A stretch of DNA of 64,000 bases from Poa pratensis (taxonomy: Eukaryota; Streptophyta; Magnoliopsida; Poales; Poaceae). The stretch covers positions 7,173,734 to 7,237,733 of the forward strand of contig CAMZMU010000012.1 of assembly GCA_947311845.1 (NCBI GenBank). Direction: 5' to 3'. Positions 54,877 through 64,000 of the stretch are shown one piece after another. The first letter of the stretch is position 1. Every line of letters starts with the position of its first letter. The notes beneath the pieces are model-generated. The model was not told the DNA's origin. It searched no databases and saw only the letters and a list, made by a program, of their open reading frames with translations. Position numbers and translations under genes: made by a program.

Positions 54877-56500
54877 TGTTATAAATAGTGGACTAGAGGC
54901 GATCTATCTCCGCCTTGTATTCATAAGACGTCTATTTAATGAACTAATAGCATCTGTCACCAACTATGTGATGTGGTTGTAGAACTTTTTGCCTACTTTA
55001 CTTCAATACAATTCGGTCCTTAGTAGTTTGAGCTTGTGCTAGACACACACTGCCGAGACTAATGTGATAAGTCGGATGATCACTAGGTTCTACTTGTCAT
55101 GTGCATAGAGATGCTAATCCGACTTACACTGGCTGTGCTAAAGAGTTAAAACGGCTCGGCTGACCCAGCGAATGAGTTGGTGTGAGTAAACTGTTATACG
55201 AACCAAATCACCAAATCACGCAAAGGAATCCTTAGACCTAAGGTGTTCACACTATCCGAATTGTGGATTAGATGACTTTGAGTCTGCGAAACACTGTCCA
55301 CAACTGGCAGCTATAAAGCTGTTGTTTGGGCCGTCTGTGAACCAAGTTGCGTGAAGTGGTTCACCAAGATGGAATTTTCCCCTCCATCATGAAGAGATAT
55401 TCTCTCGGCTCTCGTGTGATATGACTTGGAAGCATGGCCATGCGCCATCTGGTTAAGTGTTAACCAGATTGATCTGACTAAAGAGTTAGTAAATTAAGTC
55501 AAATATCATGAAACGAGAAGAGTGTTAAGCCACATAGGAATGACACAGACTCGCCTACAGCCTATCCGCAATATCATGAGGTAAAGGGAATTGGACGAAC
55601 CAGTCACATTGGGAAAGGTTGTTTATTAGTATCCGGGAACCGGCACGCTTTGCTAGGACCCAATGGATGCTTATCGGTTATGAGTGTGACTCAGAACTGT
55701 GTACGACTTGCTAGAGCCCTGCGGGGTCACATCCTTAATTCTGACGTTGAAGTAAAAGCGGATAGGACCCGAACAAGTTGGCAAAGATTGGACCTTAGCC
55801 GGCAATGGGACGATGATGAGTTGGTAGGACCCACAAAGACCAAGACTAGGGTTTTGGGGATGTGGGACGCAACCTACTCCCTATATAAAGGGGTGGAGGG
55901 CGACGGCAAGAGATACGCTAGTCGAGTGAGTGGAAGGAAGCTCACATTTGTGGTGTCACTTCCACGCCACAGCCACCTCCACCTTTGTCCGAGAAGCGCC
56001 GCCATGAAAGTAGCAGTTTCACGACGCTGGTCCCAGAGGCGTTGCACTTGTGGCGCCGAGAAGACAAGCTCGCCGTCAGCTTCGCCGGAGCAAGGATGCA
56101 AGGAGCCGAACATGGGACAGTAAGGCTTCACTGCCCCGAGCTTGACGTGTCACCGATTCCGCAACTGCGCGTCCAGCGTTAAGAATTTTTGTGGCCCATC
56201 TCCATAGCCGGATCATGGGAGGCATCTCGCCGGAAAAGTTTTTGCATGCATTTCTTCGCTGTGTCGACGTGCCCCAACACGAAGGTAGACCACAAACAAG
56301 GGAGTATACGAGGAAAACGCAAAACAAACCGGAGGTGGTATTTTCCAATTTCAACGACTGTTTGGTAGTTCTTGGCCGTCCGATTGAAGATCGACGTGTT
56401 TGCGGCTTGGCTATGTCGCGTAGTGGTAAGTTCAGTTGACAGTAGTAGTCCGGATGGAAGATGGACGGACAAGGAGTATGACAACGAAGCGATCACCGTG
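54877..56500 (+). mobile_element. Copia 3' LTR following the RNase H remnant (right border uncertain)
   Basis: A purine tract (GCAAGTGGGAGAC) precedes TGTTATAAATAGTGGACTAG at 54877. A TATA box (TATATAAAG, 55882-55890) lies about 1 kb in, as in a U3/R junction. The end could not be placed with confidence. Frames at 55650-56123 and nearby are LTR sequence, not genes. Confidence 0.55.
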
Positions 56501-57132
56501 AGATTCAGACTAGTTCCTGGAACTTTCGTAGTCTAGAGACACTACTCTGTCGATGACTCGACGGGAAAGGCGCATAACTGTATTTATTAGCCATCTGCTG
56601 TGTTGGAGAGGATTGTTTGCTATCTAAGGGCCAGCAAGGCATCTCTGTCAAATTACAGGTTTGGCAATCATAAATTCGTAATGCAGTCAGCGTACCATAC
56701 GCCGCTCAAGACCCATTCAGAGAAACATACAAATCGATCGTGTATTCGTGTATCCTCAATTTATAAAGCATACTGATATTAACTTCTAGAGTCTACCAAT
56801 AGATCAAATCGTCGAACTGACTGCTGCTACTATTGTGCAATTTCCTCATTGACGTTGGTTTGGAGTTCGAGACTCAACAATCAACAAACATAAGCAGAAG
56901 TCACGCACGGCACAAGTACAGAACGCATCAGTTTATAAAATATATGATGTTTTGAAACAAGACGAACACACTTCATGTCATGAAGAACAACAAGACAATA
57001 TGAGCACTCATAGTTCACGATACCATACAGCTCTCGAGAGTCATAGACTGAAGTTTCACTTGGCGGTTCTGTTGGTTTCTTTCCATCAGCGTTAGAAGTA
57101 CACGCAGAGGCAAAACGGTGCCAAAACAAATA
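56501..57132 (-). other. Spacer and likely ELM1 3' flank
   Basis: No gene or repeat recognised. It lies downstream of the ELM1 stop and may include part of its 3' UTR near 57130-57475. Confidence 0.35.
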
Positions 57133-57273
57133 CTCCCTCCGTTCCAAATTATAAAATGTTTTGAATATTTCAGTGTGGTCCACATACCGACTGAAATGAG
57201 TGACACACTAAAACGCGTTTATATACATGTGATCCAGAAAAAACTAGAACATCTTATAATTTGGAACGGAGGG
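57133..57273. mobile_element. Stowaway MITE, 141 bp, downstream of ELM1
   Basis: TA, CTCCCTCCGTTCCAAATTAT ... ATAATTTGGAACGGAGGG, TA. Inverted ends and the TA target site are near perfect. It lies about 200 bp past the ELM1 stop, possibly within its 3' UTR. Confidence 0.9.
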
Positions 57274-57475
57274 TACATTTCCTGGGAACTGTGCAATCGT
57301 TCAAAACTTGTGGTAAAGTACCTAAAAATCTCAGCTTGTGTACAAGCCATTCCATGGCTATGCCTATATGATTATTCATCCTCAATTCTGATAATCAAAC
57401 TATATAATTTACTTCACGAGCTCAAAAGAGAAGTTGACACAGAATAATACACACCTATCTTGATTATAATCATTA

Positions 57476-58101
57476 TCATCCCACTGTCCACCCTCGTTCT
57501 GCAATCACCTCACGAACACGTGTAGCTACTTCAATGGCATCATTTAAGGGAGGGTAGCTCCAGCTATTTGAAATCTACAAGGAAAAAAGGCAGTTGATTA
57601 GACATACATGTACATTCTTATGATTTGAAATCTACAAGGAAAAAGGGCAGTTGATTAGACATACATGTAAATACTTATGAAAGAGTCCGAGCTATATGTA
57701 CCTACTTCAGTAGCACATGTTCTTTTACTTGCTTTTATAATTTTTTAAGTATATCTGCCAAGATCTTACATATGGTGGGACAAGATATACAACATCAATC
57801 ATCTAATATCATCGTGTCACATAAGTTGCACTAACCATCTGACGGAATTCATGCACAACATGAATACATTTCTTATGTTTTTTTGTTTGAGCCTTGCCAA
57901 AAAATAAATTACACAGCCACCGCTATATTAATTGCTTCTAGAACTCCAGCAGGAACAAGCAAAAAACATATGCTTTAGTGTGCTATCCTAATTGTTTAAA
58001 TGAACTCACATATAGTGAGACTCCATAAGGCAAGTGCAGCAAGTACAAATGAGGGAAATTAATTTCGACTTTAGGATCGTAACTAACAAAATATGAAACC
58101 A

Positions 58102-58134
<33 letters not shown>

Positions 58135-61100
58135 AGGCGTAAGCTCAGGTGGGCTTCCACGGAATTTTGAGCGAGGCGGAGGCCTCACGCCTCGCTTCTG
58201 GCCTTCGCGGTCGTTTTAGCGCTAGGTGGAGCTAAGCATTTTGGTTTAGCATTGCACGTAAGCTTGCGGGCGCTGAGGCGGGAAAAGGAGGAAGAAATCG
58301 GGTGGATCAAAGGCCAGGGGAGGGGGAAACAGGCAGCTAGGGTTAGGAGAACTCCACAGTCCCCACTCAGCCACTCTCCCGACCTGAGACAGAGAGGCAG
58401 TGCGATATCATCTCCACCCGCCATGGAAGCTCCTCCTGGGTCGCCTCCACCTCTTCCTCCAGGTCATCGACCCCTCCCACCAGGCAGCCAGTTCGTCCTC
58501 TTCATCCCCTCTCCACTGAGCTCTCTCCCACCATCCAGCTGCTTGATCTCCTCGCCGCTAGCTACCTCCCTGACAGTGCCTCAAGTATTTCCACCTTCTC
58601 CCCTCGTGTTTGCTTGTGTGTGCTTGGCTGCTTGCTGCTGCGTGTGTATGTGCTGCTTGAGTGCTTGTGGGCGTGCGTGTTTAGGTGCTGTGTGGCTGCT
58701 GCTGCTGCTACTACTCTGTGTGGCTGCTTGCTGCTTAAGCTGGCTGCTGCTGTTTGCTGCTTACAAAATTGTTTAGCATATAAAATTACAAGTCTACATT
58801 TGCTGTTTTAGACTTGTATAATATATATGCCCAGAAACAGCAATACTTGCCGTCCCTGTTTCTGTTCATGCTGTGTCCGTACAAAACGTGTACGCTTCGC
58901 CTAGGCGCGCTTAAGCTGCAATTACACTAAACTGTGCCTCGCTGCTCGCTTAGCGCCTAGTGCTTATTTCAACCTTGTAAGAAACTAAGATACATAGAAA
59001 TTAAGCTCAAGGGAAAAGGTCCAGGATTTTGTATTAAAAAGTCCAATGATTAGAACTATAACCATGTTTAAAGTATGTTGTGTCCTTTACTTCGAAAGTT
59101 GTATGGGTAGTTCACCAGGCCGGCGGTGTCGGGTAGGCGCCGTGGTAGGAAGCAGGAGATTGGGAAATTAGAGAAGTAGATTGGATTAGGAGCAGTGGCG
59201 GACGTAGCGCCCCTATTACCCGGCACTTGCCCGGGCTTCCGGCCGGCCGACGTAGTGTATTTGTACTGTATTTACTGTTTGCCCAGCCTAAAAAAATCAT
59301 TATATGCCCTTAGATTTACTGTTTGCCCGGGCTTCAAAATATCCTAGGTCCGCCACTGATTAGGAGAGCATACAGGGAGAAGTAGATTGGTTGGGAGAGC
59401 ATACAGGGTAGAGAGACTTAGAGAGACTTTCGTATATTGCTTAACCATAACGATACAATGGGTCTCGTGTTATGAACATGGTAGGTGATAGGATAATAGC
59501 CCTATGGCTTGTACGAGATGGCCCTGGACAGATGAGGTGCGACGCCAGCCAAGAGGAGGCTGCTGCACAACAAAAGCAGGGAGAAATCTTTAGGAGAGAT
59601 AATTTAGACTATTTTCTTGCTTGTCTACTGATTGATATAGCTAGGCATTATATAGCCAGCTTACAAACTTGGAGGCTAAGCCGAACTAACAAAGTTTAGG
59701 AAATAACTGACTTGCAAATCAAGAAATATCTCCAAGAGATCTAACTGCCAAAACTAACTAGCGATAATTAAGGAATCTTAATTAAGGAATCTATTGGTTT
59801 CGGCCAGTTTTCCTTATAAACTGGCCAATTAATTTCTTCTATATCAATGGAACGGCAAGCCTCATGCCCGGTTTCAAAAAAATAATTAAGGAATCTATAA
59901 AGATAAATTTGGGGACTTTCCCTGCCGTGGCCCTTCCCTGGTGTGGCTGCCTTATGCCACATAACATCTCTTCCCCCCCCCCCCCCCCCCCCTTTAACTA
60001 CGAGATGGACTAATGAGCGTCTTCCACGTCATCAGCTGCATTCGGATCCATCTCTAGGACGAAAAGTTTCTTGCAGCGGTGGCCAGGCACAAAACGCTCA
60101 TCGCAGTTGTAGCATAAGCCTTGTTTACGCCGGTGACAGTGTGCGGCGTGGTGGGTTTGCTGGAGTTGCTAGTGTCACCTTTCCTGGGGGTGGTGTTGCT
60201 GGGATAGCAGGTGCGTCAAGCTCTGGGCATCGCTGGTGGACATCTTGCGCTAGTTGCTGAATTGTCGGGGGAGTCCATTGTGCACGGCGCTAGCAGGAGC
60301 GTGCCAAACTCATGGCGTCCAGCAGGCTGCCCGCTCTCCACATCTCCACGTCAATCCGCAAAGGATCCTGCAGGTTAGTGGTGTAGATGGAAACCACTTG
60401 ATCCTCCGGAAGTTGTGTCGCTCGGAGTGCATTGAACTTCTTGTTGAAATCTGCCACAGTTCTTGAAGGAGATGAGTTCTCCTAGGGCATTGCTGCGAGA
60501 CGGTGGTCCAAACTGAATATTTATTAATTCAGTAAGGCAGTGCCAGGTTGGAGGCCCATGGGCACCCTTGTACTGTTCGTGCCACAACTGTGTGTCGCCC
60601 GTCAAGTGTAAGGATGCAAGGCCAACCTTCTCACTGGAGGGTGTGCGTTGTGTGTCAAAGAATTGCTCACAGCGGATTAGCCATACCAGCGGATCAACTT
60701 CCCCGTCATAGGGTAGGAAATTCCATCTTGGGGGGGGGGGGGGGGGGGTGGGGGGGTGCGCTGGGGCAGCAATCCATCAGATCTCTTCTGCTTATCATGT
60801 GTGGCAGCAAGGCCCGTGTGGCGTGCCATTCTCTAGCTTGATGATAGCCAGATTATGGTACGGACTTGCTGCCTGGTGTCCCGCAGATCACCAGACAGGG
60901 AATCGATCTTCTTGCCCTGTTCCACCATTTGCTGGTCGATGCCGTTCAGGCGCTTCATGAGGGAGATGAGGGTGGTGGTGATCTTTTCGATATCTGCAGC
61001 GGTAGAGGCCATGGCCGATCTGAATCTGATACCAAGATGTTATGAATGTGGTAGGTGAAGCGCGTGCTATACTCATGGCGATTTGAAGGTCCAGCGGCTT

Positions 61101-63699
61101 TTGCATCTCAACATCCACATGAAGCAAGTCGGTGAGGCCTGACGTAAACAATTGAACCTGCTGCTTTGTCGAAAGGGGGTCATTGTGAGCAAGCAAAGAC
61201 AGAAATTCTCCCCATATGTTGTCACTGTGCCAGATTGCCGCATCCGTGCAATCTCTCCTAGAGGATTGCTTCGGATCGGTGGCCCAAAGCGCAGGTTGCA
61301 GCATTGTTTAAACCTGGGCCATGATGGCATACCCTCATCTCACTGCAGCTGCATATACCACTCTTGAGCGACGCCCACCATGTGATATGCTGCCAACCAA
61401 ACTTTGAAAGCCTTGTTCGTGCAATGTCCCCAAAAAAATTGATACCAAGATGTTGGGGGTGGGAAGGGAGGGCCAGATATTTGGAAAGCTCGGTTGTTGC
61501 TGTTGTAGACGTACGACTGAAAACGCGTCTAACGCAGCTGTGGTGCATAGGGCTTTGTTGAGGGTGATGCCCCTGCAGCAAACTGCGGCACTATCGGCAT
61601 CTGTTGTGACAGCAAAGGAAATTGCTGCGAGTACTGTGGCAGATTGCCATGGGAGTCGCTACAACAAATGAGGCAAGCGGCTGGAGATCTATTGGTTTTA
61701 TCACGAGGCCGTCGCCGATCGCCTTCCCCTCCAAGGCCTTGATGTGTATGTCAGGGGCTGCAAAACCCTCCTCCATCTTCTTGAGGATAGCCTCCTGCAT
61801 TGTAGCCATGGCTGTGGCCATATCGCCATCAGTTGCTTTCTTCTGTCGTCATCGGAAGACATGGTGCTTGGCTCTAATACCGAGAAGTGTTGTGGACATT
61901 AGTACGTTGTCTCCGGGAGTCGGCTAGGGAAGAGTTCATGAAGGGGATGACTTCAATTTGGAAAGATGAGTTACAGATAGGATTAGAAAAGTTTAATTCG
62001 GAATAGTAAAGATTAGGAAATTACAAGGCATCAAGAAAAAACAATCAATCTAATCTCTCCCAAGTATTCTTTGATCCCAACCTATGTCTACCCAATCCCT
62101 CGCAGCCACGCCGTCTGGCTATCTTCTGCACGGTAGTTATCCTGTTGTGGGTCTAAGCCCACAACATGTGGTATCAGAGCCAAACACCATTGCTTTCGAT
62201 GCCGTCATTCATGGAAAAATTCAAGACCTCGAGATCATCGTGGAGAAAGAAAGGAGGATGGCTGAAGCTTCTGTGGCACAACCAGTAGCAGAGGCGCATG
62301 AAGAAGCAGCGCTAGAGGAAGAAGTAGTAGTGATACAGATGCAAATCAGCGCAGCAGCGCAACTAGTGGCGACGGTACTGCAGCCAGGCGCAACAATACG
62401 AGAGGTGCAAATAAAGTACGAGTGGCAATGATCGTGATAGGAGAACAGCGTACACCGTCAGATCCAGCAGCGGGACGGCGTGATGCATGATTTTCCAAGA
62501 CATGGAGCCGTGTGGGCAACAATACCATGCTTGCTAGCCTGCAGCTTGAGGACAAGCTGCTTGTCCCGGAGGGGAGTAGTGTAGTGGACATTAGCACGTT
62601 GCCTCCCAATGAGAGTCAGGGAAGGAGTCAGCTAGGGAAGAGTTCATGAAAGGGATGACTTGAATTGGAATCAAGAAAGAGTTTAACGCCTTGGGTGTCA
62701 AGTTAGGAGGTATTATATATGTATCGGTCATGTAAGTTATCGAATCAAGAAAGAACAATCAATCTAATCTCTCCCAAGTATTCTCTGATCCCAGCCTATG
62801 TCTATCCAATCCCACACAGCCAAGCCGTCTGGCTATCTTCTGCACGGTAGATATCCCATTGTGGATCTAAGTCCACAACACTTTATCAAGTAGCGGTGCT
62901 TTTTTTAATTTAACAGAACTGACAGACTTACATCCTCCAATCCAGTGAAAGGGCGGATAACGCCTCGTTCCCGTAGAGTCTTGTGGAAAGCTGAGAACTT
63001 CCATTTACAATGCTCGGTCCCAACAACATAAACAGGCTTCCTGTTAAAATGTGATTGGAAGTTAGTCATGTAACCTTGTATAGCAGGTTTCCCTCCTTCA
63101 TGGAGGATACCTCTTGATGAAACGCAGTCTTTGCGTTTTCTCGAAAAAAGGTTGGTACTTGCCAGAAGTCATGCAGATAGAAAAAAAAACAGCTTACCCT
63201 GTGCTGCAGGCCTCACTTAGCATACTTATCGAGTCTGCTGTTACGACAAAAGCATCAGCCCACGCAAGATGCCCCAGGTGTGGGTTAGGTTCTGCACAGA
63301 TAAAACTGGATCAGCACAAGTTGAACAACTTGCTAAGAACATAAAGCTACTATTTTTTAGAATCTACCTTCCCCATCCCAAATATAGACCTTAGGATGTT
63401 CAGCAAACTCTTTAAATATAATATCAGAGACCTGCCAGCAGACAATTAAAAACAACTGTCAAGTTCACTATCTTATTGTAACAAATGACCAGATTACCAA
63501 ACGATCTACCTTTTGTGGTGTTCTCCTAGAGAATGTAATTCTGACACTCCCACAGCTGTCTAGCACATTATCCAGTGAAGTTATGAGCTGCCTGGCAAGG
63601 TCTACACCATATTTACAATTTCCTGAACATTTAAAAAATAAAAGTATTAGATTGCCTTGGATCTGAGCATGAAAATCAGTCACTCACCCAATACAAAAA
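57476..63699 (-). CDS. ELM1: ELM1 mitochondrial fission protein, 3' exons (partial)
   Basis: Exons on the minus strand: 63622-63510, 63431-63368, 63291-63198, 63040-62932 and 57574-57476 (stop TGA), all GT-AG with consistent phases. A possible 12-nt microexon lies at 63699-63688. The product contains NCKYGVDLARQLITSLDNVL, SCGSVRITFSRRTPQK, PNPHLGHLAWADAFVVTADS, GKPVYVVGTEHCKWKFSAFH and SWSYPPLNDAIEVATRVREV, ending ERGWTVG. This is the C-terminal part of the plant DUF1022/ELM1 family. ELM1 sits on the outer mitochondrial surface and recruits the dynamin DRP3A for division. The N-terminal exons lie past the right edge. The last intron (57575-62931) holds the retrotransposon cluster. No frame break seen in the exons. 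Confidence 0.92.
57566..57679 (-). repeat. 57-bp tandem duplication containing the last ELM1 3' splice site
   Basis: The unit starts at 57566 and again at 57623 with only a few differences. Each copy contains TTTTCCTTGTAG followed by ATTTCAAAT on the minus strand, so two equivalent acceptors exist: the one used for the conserved exon (exon start 57574) and an upstream one (exon start 57631). Confidence 0.9.
58102..58133 (+). repeat. Poly(G) run of about 32
   Basis: Uninterrupted G run between the ELM1 intron and a GC-rich insert. Length in an assembly may be inexact. Confidence 0.8.
58134..58985. mobile_element. Unclassified transposon-like insert with palindromic GC-rich ends, possible captured exon
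   Basis: The left part contains GAGCGAGGCGGAGGCCTCAC and TTTAGCGCTAGGTGG. The right part contains TTCGCCTAGGCGCGCTTAAG and GCTTAGCGCCTAGTGC. These are self-complementary motifs often seen in small cereal transposons. The middle resembles a plant 5' leader and first exon (GCCATGGAAGCTCCTCCTGG at about 58421), then a low-complexity CTGCTG stretch. The frame 58252-58776 is Pro- then Leu/Cys-rich and matches no family I recognise. Confidence 0.35.
59193..59358. mobile_element. hAT-like MITE, 166 bp, intact
   Basis: Ends CAGTGGCGGACGTAGC and CTAGGTCCGCCACTG, flanked by perfect 8-bp duplications ATTAGGAG (59185-59192, 59359-59366). Non-coding. Located in the last ELM1 intron. Confidence 0.9.
59468..59966 (-). 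mobile_element. 3' LTR of a gypsy chromovirus fragment
   Basis: Termini TGTTATG...CATAACA, 499 bp. The same LTR end (TGTTATGAA-GTGGTAGGTGA on the plus strand) recurs at 61038. A G/A-rich polypurine tract lies just inside on the minus strand (C20 at 59973-59992 on the plus strand). Confidence 0.75.
60010..61012 (-). pseudogene. Gypsy chromovirus gag (copy 1), broken
   Basis: ATG at 61012 (MASTAADIEKITTTLISLMK), after a PBS-like TTGGTATCAGA (about 61024-61034) and an LTR end at 61038. Then QRTPSSEKVGLASLHLTGDT, LWHEQYKGAHGPPTWHCLTE, NIQFGPPSRSNALGELISF and DVEMW in mixed frames. A knuckle-like CYNCDERFVPGHRC lies at about 60105-60065. A G/C run (G19 at 60730-60748) and stops break it. RT and integrase are absent. 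Confidence 0.75.
61038..61068 (-). mobile_element. Short LTR-end stub fused to a second gag
   Basis: Only about 30 bp of LTR end (TGTTATGAATGTGGTAGGTG on the plus strand) remains before sequence coding for IAMSIARA of another gag begins. The rest of this 5' LTR is missing, which marks a deletion or recombination junction. Confidence 0.65.
61069..61887 (-). pseudogene. Gypsy gag (copy 2), broken
   Basis: Minus-strand pieces, from 61821 down: MATAMATMQEAILKKMEEGF, AFKVWLAAYHMVGVAQEWYM, NLRFGPPIRSNPLGEIARMR, QSGTVTTYGENFLSLLAHND, LSTKQQVQLFTSGLTDLLHV, DVEMQKPLDLQIAMSIARA. This is chromovirus gag, clearly different from copy 1. It is preceded (61887-61870) by GGTATTAGAGCC, a mutated initiator-Met PBS. 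Frameshifts and a stop break it. Confidence 0.75.
61888..62880 (+). mobile_element. TRIM-like short LTR element, 993 bp
   Basis: Two direct LTRs: 61888-62166 (TGTTGTGGACATTAG ... AAGCCCACAACA) and 62580-62880 (TGTAGTGGACATTAG ... AAGTCCACAACA). The PBS TGGTATCAGAGCC follows the first (62169). A purine tract (CCGGAGGGGAG) lies before the second. The 413-bp interior has only a short gag-like start (62184-62431). Flanking 5-mers do not match, so no target duplication. It lies in the ELM1 intron. Confidence 0.7.
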
Positions 63700-64000
63700 C
63701 TGCAAACAGAGAACAACAAGAAGTAAAGTATGTTTAAAGGCCAGCATGCATGTTGTTACTACTCTACAAGTTAGAGAGGGGAAAAAATCATCCTAGATAT
63801 CGTAGTTCATAATAGTGTTGCAAGATTAAACCTGCCGTTGGGAAGGGTATGGATACACCTGTGCTTTGCCCACACCCGTACCCACGTTGCACCCCATCCA
63901 TTCTTACCCTCCCCGTTTCTCCATTGCCAATGTAAAGTATGATTTATCCATATCCATTGGGTATGTAGGTAAGAATGCTTCATTAGCAGAACTGCCTAAT
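63700..64000 (-). other. ELM1 intron, right edge
   Basis: No coding exon recognised in the last 300 bases. A stretch with repeated ACCC-type motifs (63860-63930) is low-complexity. Upstream ELM1 exons must lie outside the window. Confidence 0.5.

Noticed and set aside
55650..56496. Frames of 80-157 residues on both strands
   Set aside because: They lie inside the copia LTR around its TATA box; no domain.
61430..61460. Second PBS-like TTGGTATCA on the minus strand near 61450
   Set aside because: It falls inside gag copy 2 coding sequence and no LTR end precedes it clearly, so it is probably chance.

Overview
This is nuclear DNA from a grass, most likely a pooid such as wheat, barley, an Aegilops or a close relative. 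The evidence is three intron-containing plant genes set in layers of nested transposons of the kinds that fill pooid genomes: Ty3/gypsy and Ty1/copia LTR elements, Stowaway, PIF/Harbinger and hAT elements, a LINE fragment and Au-SINE-like pieces. The species cannot be fixed by eye. There are no rRNA or tRNA genes, CRISPR arrays or bacterial operons.

The three genes were reconstructed exon by exon. (1) RAR1, minus strand, 14685 to 9865, five exons, 229 aa. It is a CHORD-domain co-chaperone of plant immune receptors and looks intact, although a 1.2-kb hAT element sits in its first intron. (2) A NIPA8-type magnesium transporter, plus strand, coding exons 37545-40958 (13 coding exons, 430 aa), with a 5' UTR exon ending at 35703 and one GC-AG intron. 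(3) The 3' part of ELM1, a plant mitochondrial fission factor, minus strand, from about 63699 to 57476. Its upstream exons lie beyond the right edge. Its last intron is about 5.4 kb and packed with retrotransposons, and its last 3' splice site is duplicated.

Layout: 1-2046 end of a gypsy chromovirus; 2369-3425 LINE 3' fragment; 3986-4995 copia remnant with a small hAT MITE; 5089-6420 duplicated sequence and a 23-bp minisatellite; 6946-7785 retroposed GC-rich insert; 9031-14685 small MITE and RAR1; 14936-17156 element with long inverted repeats holding a solo LTR; 17631-25716 young gag-protease-only gypsy element; 25950-31476 decayed Harbinger transposase element, itself split by an LTR element (27017-31365) that carries a solo LTR (28146-29662); 31480-34006 and 34010-35308 two abutting Harbinger elements; 35309-41200 NIPA8; 41440-46724 long gypsy LTR interrupted by a solo LTR; 46725 to about 54500 SIRE/Maximus-like copia element with a decayed gag; 54540 to about 56500 another copia 3' end; 57133-64000 Stowaway and ELM1.

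The genes are unrelated in function (immunity, Mg2+ transport, mitochondrial division) and form no pathway. I found no convincing new biological system. The most interesting signals are structural: the duplicated ELM1 splice acceptor, the 166-bp duplication around a transposon in the NIPA8 intron, an LTR flanked on both sides by outward-facing primer-binding sites, abutting Harbinger elements sharing one TAA, a hairpin conserved in related LTRs, and a higher-order minisatellite.
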